Assembly: GCF_001463905.1 (NCBI RefSeq)
Contig: NZ_BBWR01000015.1
Location: 44,064-108,063 of the forward strand
Direction: 5' to 3'
From: Aureimonas frigidaquae
GTDB lineage: Bacteria; Pseudomonadota; Alphaproteobacteria; Rhizobiales; Rhizobiaceae
Length of the DNA stretch: 64,000 nucleotides
A program made the translations under genes and the position numbers. Below are positions 35,722-45,591 of the stretch, piece by piece (the first letter of the stretch is position 1; each line of letters starts with the position of its first letter). A model generated the notes under the pieces. It saw nothing but the letters and a program-made list of their open reading frames with translations, was not told the DNA's origin and did no database searches.

Positions 35722-36744
35722 TCAATCGTCGAAGCCGACCTTTTCCGCAAGGGCAGTGGCTTGCGCGCGGTGGCTGGCGATTTCCGTCAGCGGCGTCGTG
35801 TCCATCTGCAGCGTGCCGAAGGAGGCGATGATCGGGTCCGCGGCGACGCCCTGGCGCACCGGATATTCGAAGTTGGCCTTGGCGTAGATTTCCTGCGCTT
35901 CTTCCGACACCAGGAACTCCAGGAAGCTGACGGCGGCGTCGCGATTGGGCGCATGGCGCGCCACGGCCGCGCCGGAAATGTTCACCTGCGTTCCGCCGCC
36001 CTCGAAGGTCGGCAGCACGACCTTGATGGCCTTGCCCCACTCCTCCTGCTCGGGGCCGCCGGCGCCGCTGCGCATCAGGCCGACATAATAGGAATTGGCA
36101 ATTCCGATGTCGCAGATCCCGCCCATGATATCGCGGGCGACGTCACGATCACCGCCGCCGGCCTTGCGGGCAAGGTTGGCCTTGACGCCTTCCAGCCAGG
36201 TCTCCGTCGCCTCGACGCCATGATGGGCGACATAGTCGGCGAAGAGGGCCGTGTTGTAGGGGTGCTGGCCGGAGCGGATGCAGACCTTGCCCTTGTACTG
36301 CGGATCGGCCAGGTCCTCATAGGTGAAGCTGTCGATGTCGAGGTCCTTGGCGGCATAGAGCACGCGCGCCCGGGCCGACAGGCCGAACCAGTTGCCGTCG
36401 GCATCGCGGAGGTTTTCCGGGATGGCGCTTTCGAGCGCCTGCGACTCGACCGGCTGGGTCAGGCCCTTTTCGACCAGATCGATCAGATTGCCGAAATCGA
36501 CCGTCATGAGGATGTCGGCGGGGGAGCTTTCGCCCTCGCTCGAGACGCGCTCCGCCAGGCCGTCCTTCAGGAAGATCGTGTTGACCTTGTTGCCGGACTC
36601 CGCTTCGAAGGCGGTGATGAGCGGAGCGATCAGCCCGGGTTCGCGCGTCGTGTAGAGATTGATCTCGGCCGCGGATGCCCCGCCGGCGATGGCTGAGAAT
36701 GCGATGGCGCTCGTCAACCCCTTCAGCGCAAACGTCTTCATCAT
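35722..36744 (-). CDS. fbpA: ferric iron-binding periplasmic protein
   Basis: This 340-residue binding protein has a signal peptide ending GGASAAEINLYTTREP. The adjacent tyrosines Y219 and Y220 in IANSYYVGLM are the typical Fe(III) ligands of the FbpA/FutA family, and the segments ARARVLYAAKDLD and IRSGQHPYNTALFADY are family-like. A TGA-N9-TCA box lies upstream. It is followed by a stem-loop and fbpB. The cognate ATPase gene lies upstream on the same strand. Confidence 0.92.
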   Translation of the reverse strand: MMKTFALKGLTSAIAFSAIAGGASAAEINLYTTREPGLIAPLITAFEAESGNKVNTIFLKDGLAERVSSEGESSPADILMTVDFGNLIDLVEKGLTQPVESQALESAIPENLRDADGNWFGLSARARVLYAAKDLDIDSFTYEDLADPQYKGKVCIRSGQHPYNTALFADYVAHHGVEATETWLEGVKANLARKAGGGDRDVARDIMGGICDIGIANSYYVGLMRSGAGGPEQEEWGKAIKVVLPTFEGGGTQVNISGAAVARHAPNRDAAVSFLEFLVSEEAQEIYAKANFEYPVRQGVAADPIIASFGTLQMDTTPLTEIASHRAQATALAEKVGFDD

Positions 36745-36802
36745 CGTCTGTCCCCTTGCTTCAATCGGCGGTCCTTCGCCGGCGGGGGGACAAAACGATA
36801 CA

Positions 36803-36817
36803 TGACCCGCCTAGTCA
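36803..36817. promoter_or_regulatory. candidate RirA-type iron-responsive (IRO) box at fbpA
   Basis: TGACCCGCCTAGTCA fits the TGA-N9-TCA core of the rhizobial IRO motif, which RirA binds. It lies 59 bases before the fbpA start, and on the coding strand a TTGAAA and TTGACT lie in the same region as possible -35 elements. The site shares the flank AACTTGACTA (coding strand) with the box before the siderophore-interacting protein gene. Confidence 0.55.
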
Positions 36818-36821
36818 AGTT

Positions 36822-37925
36822 TCAATCGGCCACTCGCGAAGAATTCATTAATGATGTCGGAAACACAAAGGCTTCCTTATGATCGAGCGCCAGGCGCAGC
36901 CGTGCCGGATGGGAAGCAAGATCGCCGGCGTTTCTTCGAATGGTTATGATTTGCGGAAGCGTATCGATGCGCAGGCCGATCTGTTCCATTTCACCGCAGA
37001 ACTGGCGATGGACGATCTCCGCCTCAATACTGTCGGCGGACTCGCTCGGGTGGAGGCCACCGGGCCGCACGAGCACCAGGAGGTTTTCCCCGTCGCGCGT
37101 GCCGGCGGGGGCGGGGACGCGGCCGAGCGGCGTTTCGACCATGCCATTCCTGCACCGCCCGGTGACTTCGTTGAAATCGCTGAAAAAGCGGGCGACGAAG
37201 GGGGTCGCGGGCTGGTGGTAGAGCTCACGCCCCGTGCCGGCCTGGACGATGCGTCCCGCCCGCATCAGCGCAACGCGATCCGACAGCATCAGGGCTTCCT
37301 GCGGATCGTGTGTCACCAGGACGACCGTCGTCCCGAGTTGACGCAGGAGATCCAGCGTTTCCACCCGGACCGTTTCGCGCAATCGGCTGTCGAGGTTGGA
37401 GAAGGGCTCGTCCATCAGCAGAACGCCGGGCTTGGGGGCGATGGCGCGGGCCAGGGCCACGCGCTGCTGCTCACCGCCCGACAGCATGTGCGGATAGCGG
37501 TCGGCGAAATGCGCGATGCCGAGCCGCTGGAGCGTGGAGGCGACCCGCGCGGCGACTTCGCCCCGTCCGTGCTTGCGCAGGCCGAAGCCGACATTCTGCG
37601 CCACGGTCATGTGCGGAAAGAGCGCGTAATCCTGGAACATCAGGCCGACGCCGCGCTGTTCCGGTTCCACGAAACGGCCTGGCCCGGCCACGATCCGCTC
37701 ACCCAGGCGAATGGTGCCGCCGCTGGGCGCATCGACCCCGGCAAGGAGCCGCAGGAGCGAGGACTTGCCGCAGCCCGAATGCCCGACCAGGCAGACGATC
37801 TCACCGGCGGCGACGGACAGGTCGATATCGGTCAGGATGGCGTGATCGCCGATGCGGCGGGACAGGCCGGAGGCGACGACCGACAGGGCCTCGCCTTCAT
37901 CCGGAAGCGTCTGTGTCACCCCCAC
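36822..37925 (-). CDS. fbpC: ferric iron ABC transporter ATPase
   Basis: This ATPase of about 367 residues has Walker A GHSGCGKSS, Q-loop FQDYALFPHM, signature LSGGEQQRVALARAI, Walker B VLLMDEPFSNLD and a C-terminal regulatory domain (about 245-355) as in FbpC proteins. I prefer the GTG start because AAAGGA lies seven bases before it; an ATG ten codons upstream (37955) has no ribosome site. It precedes fbpA and fbpB on the same strand, with its own gap and iron box between, so the ATPase may be partly uncoupled from iron control of fbpAB. Confidence 0.88.
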   Translation of the reverse strand: MGVTQTLPDEGEALSVVASGLSRRIGDHAILTDIDLSVAAGEIVCLVGHSGCGKSSLLRLLAGVDAPSGGTIRLGERIVAGPGRFVEPEQRGVGLMFQDYALFPHMTVAQNVGFGLRKHGRGEVAARVASTLQRLGIAHFADRYPHMLSGGEQQRVALARAIAPKPGVLLMDEPFSNLDSRLRETVRVETLDLLRQLGTTVVLVTHDPQEALMLSDRVALMRAGRIVQAGTGRELYHQPATPFVARFFSDFNEVTGRCRNGMVETPLGRVPAPAGTRDGENLLVLVRPGGLHPSESADSIEAEIVHRQFCGEMEQIGLRIDTLPQIITIRRNAGDLASHPARLRLALDHKEAFVFPTSLMNSSRVAD

Positions 37926-37994
37926 TCTGCAATCCTTTCGATAAGTGGAGGCCATTACTACACAATGCAGCCCTGCCGGTTCAACCGGGAAGTC

Positions 37995-38762
37995 CTAGAG
38001 CGTGGCGAGGACGCCGCCATCGACATAGAGCGTCTGCCCGTTGACGAAGTCGGAGGCGCTCGACGCCAGGAAGATGGCTGCGCCCTGCAACTCCTGGACA
38101 TTGCCCCAGCGGCCGGCCGGCGTGCGGCTGCGCAGCCATGCATCGAAGACCGGATCCTCCACCAGGGCCTTGTTCAAGGGCGTTGCGAAATAGCCCGGAC
38201 CGATGGCGTTGATCTGCAATCCGTGGCGTGCCCAATCGGTGCACATGCCCTTCGTCAGGTTCTTCACGGCGCCCTTGGTGGCGGTGTAGGGCGCGATGGA
38301 GTAGCGGGCGGCCTCGCTCTGCAGGCTGGCAATGTTGATGATCTTGCCACGCTTGCGCGGGATCATATGCCGGGCGACAGCCTGACCGACGAAGAAGACG
38401 CTGTCCAGATTGGCCGAAACGATCTCCCGCCAGGTATCCACCTCGAAATTTTCGAGCGGCGCGCGGCGTTGGATGCCGGCATTGTTGATCAGGATGTCGA
38501 TGGGCCCGATCTCATTCTCGACGCGGTCCACGCCCGCGCGGACATCCGCCGCGTCCGTCACGTCGAAGACCGCCGTTTGCGCGTCGAGCCCGGCCTGGCG
38601 TAGCCCGTCCGCCGCCGCCTCCAGGCGTTGCGCATCCCGACCGTTCAGGACGATCGAGGCGCCGGCACGGCCCAGCCCCTCCGCCAGCGCAAGGCCGATC
38701 CCCTGGCTGGAGCCCGTGATGAGGGCGCGGCGGCCGGATAGATCGAACAGCGATAGCGACAT
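37995..38762 (-). CDS. short-chain dehydrogenase, gluconate 5-dehydrogenase-like
   Basis: This 255-residue SDR enzyme has the cofactor motif TGSSQGIG (16-23), NNAG (93-96), a catalytic serine at about 146-149 in IASLQSE, and Y159/K163 in YTATKG. Overall it resembles gluconate 5-dehydrogenase (Ga5DH/IdnO), which interconverts gluconate and 5-ketogluconate. The start follows GGGGAGG with MSLSLFDLSGR. It sits upstream of fbpC on the same strand without a shared function that I can see. Substrate assignment is by similarity only. Confidence 0.82.
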   Translation of the reverse strand: MSLSLFDLSGRRALITGSSQGIGLALAEGLGRAGASIVLNGRDAQRLEAAADGLRQAGLDAQTAVFDVTDAADVRAGVDRVENEIGPIDILINNAGIQRRAPLENFEVDTWREIVSANLDSVFFVGQAVARHMIPRKRGKIINIASLQSEAARYSIAPYTATKGAVKNLTKGMCTDWARHGLQINAIGPGYFATPLNKALVEDPVFDAWLRSRTPAGRWGNVQELQGAAIFLASSASDFVNGQTLYVDGGVLATL

Positions 38763-38918
38763 AATGGTATTTCCTCCCCTGGAACACTTCCGGCAGCGCT
38801 GCCACCTTGCCCGTGGCGGCGCTTCCGACGCGATGCTGCAGGTAACGCGGACGCGGCGGCGTATTCAATCCCATGCGTGTCTGCGCTATCTGCAGAGAGC
38901 ATCATGATGGGAGCGGGA

Positions 38919-39839
38919 ATGCCCTCGACAATCGTCAGCACCGGTTCGAATACGGTTTCCGCGGATCTTATCGCGGTGCTGGCCGCCGTCTCGGACGGTG
39001 TGCCGCTCGTCCTGACGACCGGCCAGGGCAGAACCCTGCCGTCCGGCCCCTTCGAGCTCGAACACCGCTCGTTGCAGGAGGGGCTGCGGCGGTGGGTCGA
39101 GGAACAGACCCACCATCCGCTCGGCTACCTCGAACAACTCTACACCTTTGCCGATCGCGGCCGCGACGGCGACGGAGGGCGCGTCATTTCGATCAGCTAT
39201 CTGGGGCTGACGCGCCGCGGTTCGGCGCAGATGGATGGCGGCGCCGGCTGGGTCGACTGGTACCGTCATTTTCCGTGGGAAGATCACCGCACGGGGGAGC
39301 CGCCCCTCGTCGCCGCTTTGCGTCAGGCCCTGTCGCAGGCGGACACTGCGCCCGGGTTCCTCCAGCGCGTCGCCACGTCCTTCGGCGCGCAAGGGGAGGG
39401 GTGGAACGAGGAACTCGTGCTGCAACGCTACGAGCTTCTCTATGAGGCTGGGCTGGTCGCCGAAGCGCGCCGCGACCGGGGCGCCGGACAGGCGGCGGCG
39501 CTGGCAACGGGCCTGCCGATGGAGGGCGACCACCGGCGGATCCTCGCCACGGGGATCGCGCGCCTGCGCGCCAAGATCAAATACCGCCCGGTCGTCTTCG
39601 AACTCATGCCCGAAACCTTCACGCTCCTGCAATTGCAGCGCAGCGTGGAAGCCCTGTCGGGCCGGCTCGTGCACAAGCAGAATTTCCGGCGGCTGATCGA
39701 GCAGCAGCAGCTCGTCGAGGAAACCGGCGACGTCACGGGCGATACGGGCGGCCGGCCTGCCAAGCTGTTCCGCTTCCGCCGCGAGGTCGTGGCCGAACGC
39801 GCCGCCACGGGCACGAAGCTCCCGCTCATCCGCTCTTGA
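38919..39839 (+). CDS. nrtR: NUDIX-type transcriptional regulator NrtR
   Basis: This protein of about 306 residues combines a degenerate N-terminal NUDIX-like domain (about 10-180) with a C-terminal winged helix (about 210-300, including FTLLQLQRSVEALSGR and NFRRLIEQQQLVEETG). That is the architecture of NrtR repressors, which sense ADP-ribose and control NAD synthesis. It sits 58 bases upstream of nadABC with two palindromic sites between. I chose the ATG after GGGAG; starts at 38904 and GTG 38877 are possible. Confidence 0.88.
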   Translation: MPSTIVSTGSNTVSADLIAVLAAVSDGVPLVLTTGQGRTLPSGPFELEHRSLQEGLRRWVEEQTHHPLGYLEQLYTFADRGRDGDGGRVISISYLGLTRRGSAQMDGGAGWVDWYRHFPWEDHRTGEPPLVAALRQALSQADTAPGFLQRVATSFGAQGEGWNEELVLQRYELLYEAGLVAEARRDRGAGQAAALATGLPMEGDHRRILATGIARLRAKIKYRPVVFELMPETFTLLQLQRSVEALSGRLVHKQNFRRLIEQQQLVEETGDVTGDTGGRPAKLFRFRREVVAERAATGTKLPLIRS

Positions 39840-39846
39840 CAGGGCT

Positions 39847-39865
39847 TATGCTCATGGTAAGCATA
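39847..39865. promoter_or_regulatory. NrtR-like operator 1 upstream of nadA
   Basis: A 19-base palindrome begins TATGCTCA and ends AAGCATA; its outer six bases on each side are perfectly symmetric. It lies just after the nrtR stop and 28 bases (centre to centre) from a second, related palindrome. The adjacent NrtR gene makes it the natural binding protein. Confidence 0.7.
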
Positions 39866-39874
39866 TGCGTGACA

Positions 39875-39893
39875 TATACTCACCGTGAGCATT
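39875..39893. promoter_or_regulatory. NrtR-like operator 2 overlapping the nadA promoter
   Basis: A 19-base palindrome reading TATACTCACCGTGAGCATT has a CTCAC/GTGAG core. The leading TATACT (39875-39880) is also a good -10 hexamer, so repressor binding would block RNA polymerase. The nadA ATG is only five bases beyond the site and has just a weak GAG ribosome signal, which lies inside the operator. Confidence 0.72.
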
Positions 39894-39897
39894 ACAA

Positions 39898-40881
39898 ATG
39901 GCCCTCGATACAGCCCTCCTCGAACGAACCGCGCCCCTCTACGAGCGTGTCGCACGTGTCATTCCCCGGGTGGAGTGGCCGACCATGGCGGGCGATGTCG
40001 ACGCCATCCTGCGCCTGAAGCGGGAGCGGAACGCCATCATCCTGGCGCATAACTACCAGTCGCCGGAAATTTTCCACTGCGTGGCCGACGTGGTGGGCGA
40101 CAGCCTGGCGTTGGCGCGGCGTGCCATGGATGTCGATGCCGACGTCATCGTCCTGGCCGGCGTCCACTTCATGGCGGAAACGGCCAAGCTCCTGAACCCG
40201 TCCAAGACGGTGCTGATCCCCGACATGGGGGCAGGCTGCTCGCTCGCCGACAGCATCACCGCCGCCGATATCCGCCTTCTGCGCCAGCGCTACCCCGGCG
40301 TGCCGGTGATCACCTATGTCAACACCTCGGCGGACGTGAAGGCCGAGTCCGACATATGCTGCACCTCCGGCAATGCTCGCGCCGTGGTGGAATCGCTCGG
40401 CGTGCCGCGCGTCATCATGCTGCCGGACGAGTATCTGGCGCAGAACATCGCCCGGGAGACCTCGGTCGAGATCATCACCTGGGCCGGGCATTGCGAGGTG
40501 CATGAGCAATTCACGCCGCAGGACATTGCGCAATTGCGGGAAAGCCACCCCGGCATCGTGGTGCTTGCGCATCCGGAATGCCCGCCGGAGGTGGTCGAGG
40601 CGGCCGATTTCGCAGGGTCGACGGCGATGCTGTCCGACTATGTGGAACAGCGCAAGCCGCCGCGCGTCGTGCTACTGACGGAATGTTCGATGAGCGACAA
40701 CGTGGCCGTCCACCATCCGGAGGTCGACTTCATCCGGCCGTGCAACCTGTGCCCGCACATGAAGCGCATCACGCTTGCAAACATCCGGCAAGCGCTGGAA
40801 ACGGGCCGCCACGAGGTGACCGTCGACCCCGCCGTGGCGGAGCGCGCGCGGCTGGCCGTCGAGCGGATGCTGGCCGTATGA
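39898..40881 (+). CDS. nadA: quinolinate synthase
   Basis: This 327-residue iron-sulfur enzyme condenses iminoaspartate with dihydroxyacetone phosphate to quinolinate in de novo NAD synthesis. Cluster cysteines are C114 (GAGCSLAD), C199 (WAGHCEVHE) and C282 or C285 ([10 protein letters not shown]). [11 protein letters not shown] and DYVEQ are family motifs. It is first in nadABC behind two NrtR-like operators; its stop overlaps nadB as ATGA. Confidence 0.96.
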   Translation: MALDTALLERTAPLYERVARVIPRVEWPTMAGDVDAILRLKRERNAIILAHNYQSPEIFHCVADVVGDSLALARRAMDVDADVIVLAGVHFMAETAKLLNPSKTVLIPDMGAGCSLADSITAADIRLLRQRYPGVPVITYVNTSADVKAESDICCTSGNARAVVESLGVPRVIMLPDEYLAQNIARETSVEIITWAGHCEVHEQFTPQDIAQLRESHPGIVVLAHPECPPEVVEAADFAGSTAMLSDYVEQRKPPRVVLLTECSMSDNVAVHHPEVDFIRPCNLCPHMKRITLANIRQALETGRHEVTVDPAVAERARLAVERMLAV

Positions 40882-42374
40882 CCGGCCGCTCCGTCATCGT
40901 GGGGGCCGGGATCGCCGGGGCGATGACGGCGCTCGCCCTGCAGGAGGATTGTGTCCTCGTCTGCGCGGGGGCGCTCGGTTCGCTGTCGTCGAGCCGGCTG
41001 GCGCAGGGCGGCGTGGCCGCCGCCATCGGCCCGGGCGACGACGCGGCCCAGCACCTGAACGATACGCTCGCGGCGGGCGACGGCCTGTGCGACGCAGCCG
41101 CCGCCGGCGCGATCCTGTCACAGGCCCCGGCCGCGGTGGCGCGGCTCGAAAGCCTCGGCGTCCGGTTCGACCGGGGGCCGGACGGCGCCCATGCACTGGG
41201 GCTGGAGGCGGCGCACGGGCAGAACCGTATCCTGCATGTCGCCGGTGATGGGACGGGCGCCGATATCATGCGCGCGCTGACACAGGCCCTGCGGCGCGCG
41301 GCGCATGTGACGATCATCGAGCATGCGGAGCTCGTACGCCTTCATGTGCGGGAGGGGCGGATCGCCGGCGTGCTGCTCCGGCGGCCTTCCGGCCCGCTCA
41401 CCCTTGCGACCGGGCGCCTCGTTCTGGCGACGGGCGGCGTCGGCGGCCTGTTCCCGGCGACGACCAATCCGCTCGGCAATACCGGCCGTGGGCTGGCGCT
41501 GGCCGCCCGCGCCGGCGCGCTGATCCGCGATGCCGAGTTCGTCCAGTTCCATCCGACGGCGCTCGACTGCACGCTCGATCCCCTGCCGCTCGTCAGCGAG
41601 GCGGTGCGCGGCGAGGGCGCGGTGCTGATCGACGATGCCGGGATGCGCTTCATGTCCGGCATTGCGGGGCGCGAACTGGCCCCCCGGGATGTCGTGGCCC
41701 GCGCCATCCAGCGGCGTATCGCGGCCGGGGCGCGCGTGTTCCTGGATGCGCGCCCGGCGCTCGGCCGCCACTTCGCGACCCGCTTTCCCGGCATCGACGC
41801 CCTGTGCCGCGCGCAGGGGATCGACCCGGCACAAGAGCCGATCCCGGTGCGTCCGGCAGCCCATTACCATATGGGCGGGATCGCCGTGGATGCGGAAGGG
41901 CGCAGCAGCCTGCCGGGCCTCTGGGCCGTCGGCGAAGTCGCCGCGACGGGCCTGCACGGCGCCAACAGGCTGGCCAGCAACTCGCTCCTGGAAGGAGCGG
42001 TTTGCGGGCCCCGCGTGGCGGCCAGCCTGGAGCGGGCCGCGCGCGAGGCGCCCCCGGCGCCCGCCCACACGGAACTGCCGCCGCCCGATCCGGCCCTGCC
42101 GCAGGTGCGCGCCATTCTGGGGCGGGCGCTCATGCTGGAGCGCGAAGGCGGCGCGCTGGCAGGCGCGGTCCTGCACCTGCGCCGGCTTGCCCCGCGATCG
42201 GACGCCGCCGCCGCCGCGCTGATGATCGCCGCCGGCGCGCTGGCGCGGCGGGAAAGCCGTGGCGCCCACTGCCGGACGGATTACCCTGCCACCCTGCCGG
42301 CCGCCTCCACCCTGTCCACCTATGCGCAGGCCATGGGATCGGCCGAAGCCGATCCTCTGGCGCTGAGCGCCTGA
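40878..42374 (+). CDS. nadB: L-aspartate oxidase
   Basis: This 498-residue flavoprotein oxidises L-aspartate to iminoaspartate, the substrate of NadA. It has the N-terminal FAD motif [11 protein letters not shown], the covering segment [13 protein letters not shown], the active-site stretch VQFHPTALD and a late [25 protein letters not shown] motif. It overlaps nadA by four bases. It is slightly shorter at the C-terminus than the E. coli enzyme, as in many alphaproteobacteria. Confidence 0.95.
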   Translation: MTGRSVIVGAGIAGAMTALALQEDCVLVCAGALGSLSSSRLAQGGVAAAIGPGDDAAQHLNDTLAAGDGLCDAAAAGAILSQAPAAVARLESLGVRFDRGPDGAHALGLEAAHGQNRILHVAGDGTGADIMRALTQALRRAAHVTIIEHAELVRLHVREGRIAGVLLRRPSGPLTLATGRLVLATGGVGGLFPATTNPLGNTGRGLALAARAGALIRDAEFVQFHPTALDCTLDPLPLVSEAVRGEGAVLIDDAGMRFMSGIAGRELAPRDVVARAIQRRIAAGARVFLDARPALGRHFATRFPGIDALCRAQGIDPAQEPIPVRPAAHYHMGGIAVDAEGRSSLPGLWAVGEVAATGLHGANRLASNSLLEGAVCGPRVAASLERAAREAPPAPAHTELPPPDPALPQVRAILGRALMLEREGGALAGAVLHLRRLAPRSDAAAAALMIAAGALARRESRGAHCRTDYPATLPAASTLSTYAQAMGSAEADPLALSA

Positions 42375-42409
42375 CGCTGCCTCCCTTCAAGACCGACGGA
42401 ACACGATCC

Positions 42410-43258
42410 ATGCTCGTTGCCCTGCCCGACCTGATGCTCGAACCCATCGTGCGCGCCACGCTCCTGGAGGATCTCGGCCGCGCCGGCGACATCACCACCG
42501 ATGCCATCGTGCCCGCAGGGCACCGCACGCGGCTGCAACTCGTCGCACGCCAGGAGGGCATCGTGGCGGGCCTGGACCTTGCGCGCATTGCCTTCCGGCT
42601 GATGGATGCCGGCACCCTCATGGAGGTTCACCGGCCGGATGGAGGCCGCGTTGTGCCCGGCACGGCCATCGCCACGCTGGAGGGGCCGACACGCGGCCTT
42701 CTGACCGCCGAGCGCACGGCGCTGAACCTTCTGTGCCGCCTGTCCGGCATCGCCACGGCGACGGCCGGGCTGGTGGCGGCGGTGGCAGGCCATCGCGCGC
42801 AGATCGTCTGCACGCGCAAGACGACGCCGGGCCTGCGTGCGGTGGAAAAATATGCCGTGCGGGCCGGCGGCGGCGGCAATCACCGCTTCGGACTGGACGA
42901 TGCCATCCTGATCAAGGACAACCATGTGGCCATTGCCGGCGGCATCCAGCCGGCCGTCGAGCGCGCCCGGCAGCATGCCGGCCACATGGTCAAGATCGAG
43001 GTCGAGGTGGATACGCTGGATCAGCTGCGCGCCGCCATGGCGCTCGGCGTCGATGCCGTGCTCCTCGACAATATGGCGCCGGCCATGCTGGCGGAAGGGG
43101 TGGCGATCGTCGGCGGCCGCGCCATCACCGAGGCATCGGGCCGGATCACCGCGGATACGGCCCCGGCCATCGCCGCGGCCGGGGTGGACCTGATCTCCTG
43201 CGGCTGGATCACCCATTCCGCGCCGATCCTGGATATCGGTTTCGACTACGCTGCCTGA
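42410..43258 (+). CDS. nadC: nicotinate-nucleotide pyrophosphorylase (quinolinate phosphoribosyltransferase)
   Basis: This 282-residue enzyme converts quinolinate and PRPP to nicotinate mononucleotide. The motifs [46 protein letters not shown] and DAVLLDNM are all characteristic. It completes the nadABC operon 35 bases after nadB. Its last 13 bases overlap the convergent tdh gene. Confidence 0.96.
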   Translation: MLVALPDLMLEPIVRATLLEDLGRAGDITTDAIVPAGHRTRLQLVARQEGIVAGLDLARIAFRLMDAGTLMEVHRPDGGRVVPGTAIATLEGPTRGLLTAERTALNLLCRLSGIATATAGLVAAVAGHRAQIVCTRKTTPGLRAVEKYAVRAGGGGNHRFGLDDAILIKDNHVAIAGGIQPAVERARQHAGHMVKIEVEVDTLDQLRAAMALGVDAVLLDNMAPAMLAEGVAIVGGRAITEASGRITADTAPAIAAAGVDLISCGWITHSAPILDIGFDYAA

Positions 43259-44304
43259 GCCGGCCCCATCCTGGACCAGTCGAGGACGATCTTACCGCTT
43301 TCACCGCGCATCATGGTCTCGAAGGCCGTGCGATAATCGCCGGCATCCATGCGGTGGGTGATCACGCCGCGTATGTCGAGGCCGCTTTGCAGCATGGCGA
43401 GCATCTTGTGCCATGTCTCGAACATTTCGCGCCCGTAAACGCCTTTGATGGTCAGCATCTTGAAGACGACGCGCGTCCAGTCGACGGGGGCGGGCCGGGG
43501 CGGGATGCCGAGCATGGCGATCTTGCCGCCCATCAGGAGCTGATCCACCATCTGGTCGAAGGCTGCGGGCGCGCCGCTCATTTCGAAGCCGACGTCGAAC
43601 CCTTCCTTGAGGCCGAGCCGCGCCTTCACCTCTGCCAGATCCTCCACCGCCACATTGACGGGCACCACGTCGGCGATACGGCCGGCGAGTTCCAGCCGCG
43701 ACGGGTTCACATCGGTGATGACCACGTGGCGCGCGCCGACATGGCGCGCGACGGCCGCGCTCATGATGCCGATCGGCCCGGCACCGGTGATCAAGACGTC
43801 CTCCCCCACGAGGTCGAAGGACAGGGCCGTGTGCACGGCATTGCCCAGGGGATCGAGGATCGCGCCGAGCTCGTCGTCGATATCGTCCGGCAGGGGGACA
43901 ACGTTGAAGGCCGGCAGCTTGAGATACTGCGCGAAGGCCCCCGGAATGTTGACGCCGACGCCCTTGGTTTCCGGGTCCAGATGGAACTTGCCGCCGCGCG
44001 CGGCGCGGCTCTTCATGCCGATGACATGGCCTTCGCCCGAGACGCGCTGCCCGACCGACAGGTTGCGCACTGCCGAACCGACCTCCACGATGCGGCCGGC
44101 ATATTCATGGCCGGTGACCAGCGGCACGGGCACGGTCCGTCTGGCCCAGTCGTCCCAGGCATAGATGTGAATGTCCGTCCCGCAGATTCCCGTCTTGGCG
44201 ACTTCGATCAGCACTTCGTCCGGGCCGATCTGCGGGATCGGCTGTTCCTCGAGCCAGAGCCCCGGCTCGCCACGGGATTTCACGAGGGCCTTCATGGTCG
44301 ACAT
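43246..44304 (-). CDS. tdh: L-threonine 3-dehydrogenase
   Basis: This 352-residue zinc-type alcohol dehydrogenase oxidises threonine to 2-amino-3-ketobutyrate with NAD. Catalytic zinc residues C41 ([10 protein letters not shown]) and H66/E67 (GHEYAG) are present, and [11 protein letters not shown] and [12 protein letters not shown] match Tdh. The structural zinc lobe (about 95-110) has no cysteine at all, whereas E. coli Tdh has four. It lies 11 bases after kbl, whose product uses its product. The lost structural site makes it an unusual Tdh subtype. Confidence 0.9.
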   Translation of the reverse strand: MSTMKALVKSRGEPGLWLEEQPIPQIGPDEVLIEVAKTGICGTDIHIYAWDDWARRTVPVPLVTGHEYAGRIVEVGSAVRNLSVGQRVSGEGHVIGMKSRAARGGKFHLDPETKGVGVNIPGAFAQYLKLPAFNVVPLPDDIDDELGAILDPLGNAVHTALSFDLVGEDVLITGAGPIGIMSAAVARHVGARHVVITDVNPSRLELAGRIADVVPVNVAVEDLAEVKARLGLKEGFDVGFEMSGAPAAFDQMVDQLLMGGKIAMLGIPPRPAPVDWTRVVFKMLTIKGVYGREMFETWHKMLAMLQSGLDIRGVITHRMDAGDYRTAFETMMRGESGKIVLDWSRMGPAQAA

Positions 44305-44315
44305 GGCGGTGTCCT

Positions 44316-45518
44316 TCAGACGAGGCGCAGCGCATGGCCGGCATCGGCGAATGCGTCTATGGCAAAATCGACATCCGCCTCGGTCAGCGCGGCGGACATC
44401 TGGGTGCGGATGCGCGCCTTGCCCTTCGGCACGACGGGGAAGAAGAAGCCGGCCACGAAGACACCGCGCGCATCGAGCGCGGCGGCCATGTCCTGCGCCT
44501 TGCGCGCATCGTGCAGCATGACGGGAATGATCGGCGTGCTTCCGGGCAGGAGTTCGAAGCCTGCCGCTTCCATCCCGGCGCGGAAGCGCTTCGTATGGGC
44601 GGCCAGGCGTGAGCGCCTGTCATCGGCCGCGCGGGCGATGGCAATGGCCTTGAGCGAGCCGGCGGCGACGGCCGGCGCCAGGCTGTTGGAAAAGAGATAG
44701 GGCCGCGCACGCTGGCGCAGAAGATCGATCACCGGCTGCGGCGCGGCGACGAAGCCGCCCATCGCCCCGCCCAGGCTCTTGCCGAGCGTTCCGGTGATGA
44801 TCTGTACGCGGTCGCCCACGCCCGACAGGGTGGGCGTGCCGCGGCCCTCCTGGCCCAGATGCCCCGTGGCGTGGCAATCATCCACCATGACGAGGGCGCC
44901 GTAGCGTTCGGCCAGAGCGCAGATGGAGGGCAGGTCGGCAAGGTACCCGTCCATGGAGAAGACGCCGTCGGTGACGATCAGCTTGAACCGCGCCCCGGCG
45001 GCATCCGCCTCTTTCAGCCGGGTTTCCAATTCGTCCATATCGCCATTGGCGAAGCGGTAGCGCGCCGCCTTGCTGAGGCGCACGCCATCGATGATCGAGG
45101 CATGGTTGAGGGTGTCGGAAATGATGGCGTCTTCACCACCCAGAAGCGGCTCGAAGACGCCGCCATTGGCGTCGAAACAGGCGGCGAAGAGGATCGCGTC
45201 ATCCGTGCCGAGATAGCGGGCGATCTCCTGCTCCAGGGCACGGTGCAGCGTCTGCGCGCCGCAGATGAAGCGCACCGAGGCCATGCCGAAGCCGAATTCG
45301 TCCAGCCCGGCGCGGGCGGCAGCCACGATGTCGGGGTGGTCGGCCAGGCCGAGATAGTTGTTGGCGCAGAGGTTGACCACCTGCCGTCGGCGCTCGCCCT
45401 CGGCGATCTCGATGCGCCCGCCCTGTGGCCCGGCGATCAGCCGTTCGCGCTTGTAGAGCCCATCATCCTCGATCTGGGCCAGCGTCTCCTGCAGATGCTC
45501 GAAAAACCGGGCGGTCAT
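44316..45518 (-). CDS. kbl: glycine C-acetyltransferase (2-amino-3-ketobutyrate CoA ligase)
   Basis: This 400-residue PLP enzyme splits 2-amino-3-ketobutyrate with CoA into glycine and acetyl-CoA. The PLP lysine is K247 in [10 protein letters not shown], and [11 protein letters not shown] and [10 protein letters not shown] are family motifs. The start has the ribosome site AAGGAGG. It is first in a kbl-tdh operon behind a 31-base palindrome, with an XRE-cupin regulator gene just upstream on the same strand. The pair degrades threonine to glycine. Confidence 0.95.
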   Translation of the reverse strand: MTARFFEHLQETLAQIEDDGLYKRERLIAGPQGGRIEIAEGERRRQVVNLCANNYLGLADHPDIVAAARAGLDEFGFGMASVRFICGAQTLHRALEQEIARYLGTDDAILFAACFDANGGVFEPLLGGEDAIISDTLNHASIIDGVRLSKAARYRFANGDMDELETRLKEADAAGARFKLIVTDGVFSMDGYLADLPSICALAERYGALVMVDDCHATGHLGQEGRGTPTLSGVGDRVQIITGTLGKSLGGAMGGFVAAPQPVIDLLRQRARPYLFSNSLAPAVAAGSLKAIAIARAADDRRSRLAAHTKRFRAGMEAAGFELLPGSTPIIPVMLHDARKAQDMAAALDARGVFVAGFFFPVVPKGKARIRTQMSAALTEADVDFAIDAFADAGHALRLV

Positions 45519-45535
45519 GACGCCTCCTTGCCAAA

Positions 45536-45566
45536 TCCATTATGCTGGAAATTACAGTATAATGGA
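45536..45566. promoter_or_regulatory. 31-base near-perfect palindrome upstream of kbl
   Basis: The site begins TCCATTATGCTGG and ends CAGTATAATGGA; 27 of 31 positions are symmetric. It occupies most of the 73-base gap between the XRE-cupin regulator and kbl, 18 bases before the kbl start, and overlaps possible -10 sequences (CATAAT on the coding strand). It is a strong candidate operator for the adjacent regulator. Confidence 0.75.
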
Positions 45567-45591
45567 CAAATCGCAATGGGGCGGTGCGCCC

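Noticed and set aside
38769..38910. Additional operator in the SDR/nrtR gap
   Set aside because: A short GGCAGCGCTGCC palindrome is present, but such GC-rich palindromes are expected by chance here.
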